The notes below the pieces were generated by a model. It worked only from the letters and a program-made list of their open reading frames with translations. It ran no database searches and was not told the DNA's origin. Positions 6,551-7,363 of a stretch of 7,363 nucleotides of DNA are shown here, in pieces. Source of the DNA: Halieaceae bacterium (lineage in GTDB: Bacteria; Pseudomonadota; Gammaproteobacteria; Pseudomonadales; Halieaceae). The stretch lies in contig DPGN01000060.1 in the NCBI GenBank assembly GCA_003523185.1, positions 37,341-44,703 of the forward strand, written 5' to 3'. The number at the start of each line of letters is the position of its first letter. The stretch's first letter is position 1. Made by a program: the position numbers and the translations under genes.

Positions 6551-7363
6551 TTAGGTGGCTGATGGGTCCAGAACTTCACCGTGATCTTCCTTGAGTGATT
6601 TGAATAAAGAGATGCCCGACAACCAGAAAGTAAATACCAGAGGTAGTGACACCACCAGAACCACCGTCTGCGCAGTTTTAAGGCCGCCCGCGTACATGAG
6701 ACCTATCGGCAAGATCGCAATGGCACAGGCCCAGAACACACGATGCCATCGAGCCGGATCTTCTGATGGCTTGAGCGACTGCGTCGCACTCGCTGACAAC
6801 ACATAAGAGGCACTGTCATAGGTCGTTGCCGTGAAAATACTGGTTAGGAAAATAAAGGCAACGATAAATAAAGTCGCACCCGGCAAGGCATCCAGTCCCG
6901 CGATAATCGCCTGATTGCCATCTGACTCGGCCATGACGCCAAGCACATCGACCTCGCCACTCAATTGAAGCCCGAGACTATGATTGCCAATAATGAGGTA
7001 GAACAACCAAACGCCCATTGAGCCCATGCCCAACATTCCAAGCACCACTTCGCGTAACGAACGGCCCTTAGAGATGCGCGTCACAAAGATCCCAATGTAG
7101 GGGCCGTAGGCCAGCCACCAGGCCCAGTAGAAAATGGTCCAGTCCTCGATGAAGCCCGTGTCGTTGATGGGATCGGTCCAGAACATCATGGCTACGGTGT
7201 TTTGCAATGTGTGCCCAATAGAGTTGATGGCCATTTTTAACAGGAAGACCGTATCGCTGGCGAGGAGAACGCACACCAAAATCACGAATGCCAGCACCAT
7301 GTTGAAGTCACTGAGTCGTTTGATGCCTCGCTTGAGGCCCAGCCACACGCTGGTGCCAAACAT
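6551..7363 (-). CDS. BCCT-family betaine/carnitine/choline transporter, C-terminal half (runs off right edge)
   Basis: This is an inner-membrane secondary transporter of the BCCT family, which takes up quaternary ammonium or related zwitterions. The 270 visible residues correspond to roughly the second half of a protein of 500 or more. The family signature in the transport helix is unmistakable: DWTIFYWAWW at 74-83, then the loop TRISKGRSLRE at 95-105. TTYDSAS at 180-186 lies where BetP has the Thr/Ser pair of a sodium site, and both hydroxyls are kept here, hinting at sodium coupling. The residue after AWWLA is Tyr where BetP has Trp, as in CaiT, so choline, betaine and carnitine cannot be told apart. 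Several hydrophobic helices follow to a short charged tail. The Met at the edge is probably internal, because the first helices are missing. The gene is first in the visible part of the minus-strand operon and ends 51 bases before the SDR. Confidence 0.92.
   Translation of the reverse strand: MFGTSVWLGLKRGIKRLSDFNMVLAFVILVCVLLASDTVFLLKMAINSIGHTLQNTVAMMFWTDPINDTGFIEDWTIFYWAWWLAYGPYIGIFVTRISKGRSLREVVLGMLGMGSMGVWLFYLIIGNHSLGLQLSGEVDVLGVMAESDGNQAIIAGLDALPGATLFIVAFIFLTSIFTATTYDSASYVLSASATQSLKPSEDPARWHRVFWACAIAILPIGLMYAGGLKTAQTVVLVVSLPLVFTFWLSGISLFKSLKEDHGEVLDPSAT

Overview
The window looks like a chromosome segment of a proteobacterium, most plausibly a marine or aquatic gammaproteobacterium. This is inferred from moderate GC, dense gene packing, and a mix of BCCT transporter, acyl-CoA dehydrogenase, SDR, LysE/RhtB exporter and periplasmic molybdenum sulfite dehydrogenase genes. 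No RNA gene, CRISPR array, insertion sequence or phage gene was seen, and taxonomy cannot be fixed from the sequence alone.

Layout, left to right. (1) Positions 1-569, minus strand: the N-terminal part of an acyl-CoA dehydrogenase that runs off the left edge. (2) 570-697: a divergent intergenic region holding a 10-bp palindrome. (3) 698-1282, plus strand: a LysE/RhtB-family exporter, probably starting at GTG. (4) 1366-2910, plus strand: an exported sulfite oxidase-type molybdoenzyme with a c-type cytochrome domain fused to its C-terminus. (5) From the right edge back to 2918, all on the minus strand, a probable four-gene operon: a BCCT transporter (cut by the right edge), an SDR dehydrogenase, an NADPH:quinone reductase-like gene that has lost about 100 internal codons, and a large secreted protein with two different alpha/beta hydrolase domains in tandem. 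The plus-strand sulfite dehydrogenase and this operon converge with only 7 bases between their stop codons.

How the genes may work together. The minus-strand operon combines a secreted double esterase or depolymerase, an uptake transporter of the betaine/carnitine/choline class and an oxidoreductase. This fits extracellular hydrolysis of an ester substrate followed by uptake and oxidation of the product, but the substrate is not known. The quinone reductase gene lacks its nucleotide-binding glycine motif yet keeps frame through to its stop, 4 bases before the hydrolase start, so it may persist mainly as a translational lead-in. The sulfite dehydrogenase would oxidise sulfite in the periplasm and pass electrons to its own haem.

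The most unusual items are the tandem-hydrolase fusion with a cysteine-rich insert, the in-frame gutted reductase, the Mo-enzyme/cytochrome fusion and an SDR whose usual catalytic-tetrad Asn is Gly.
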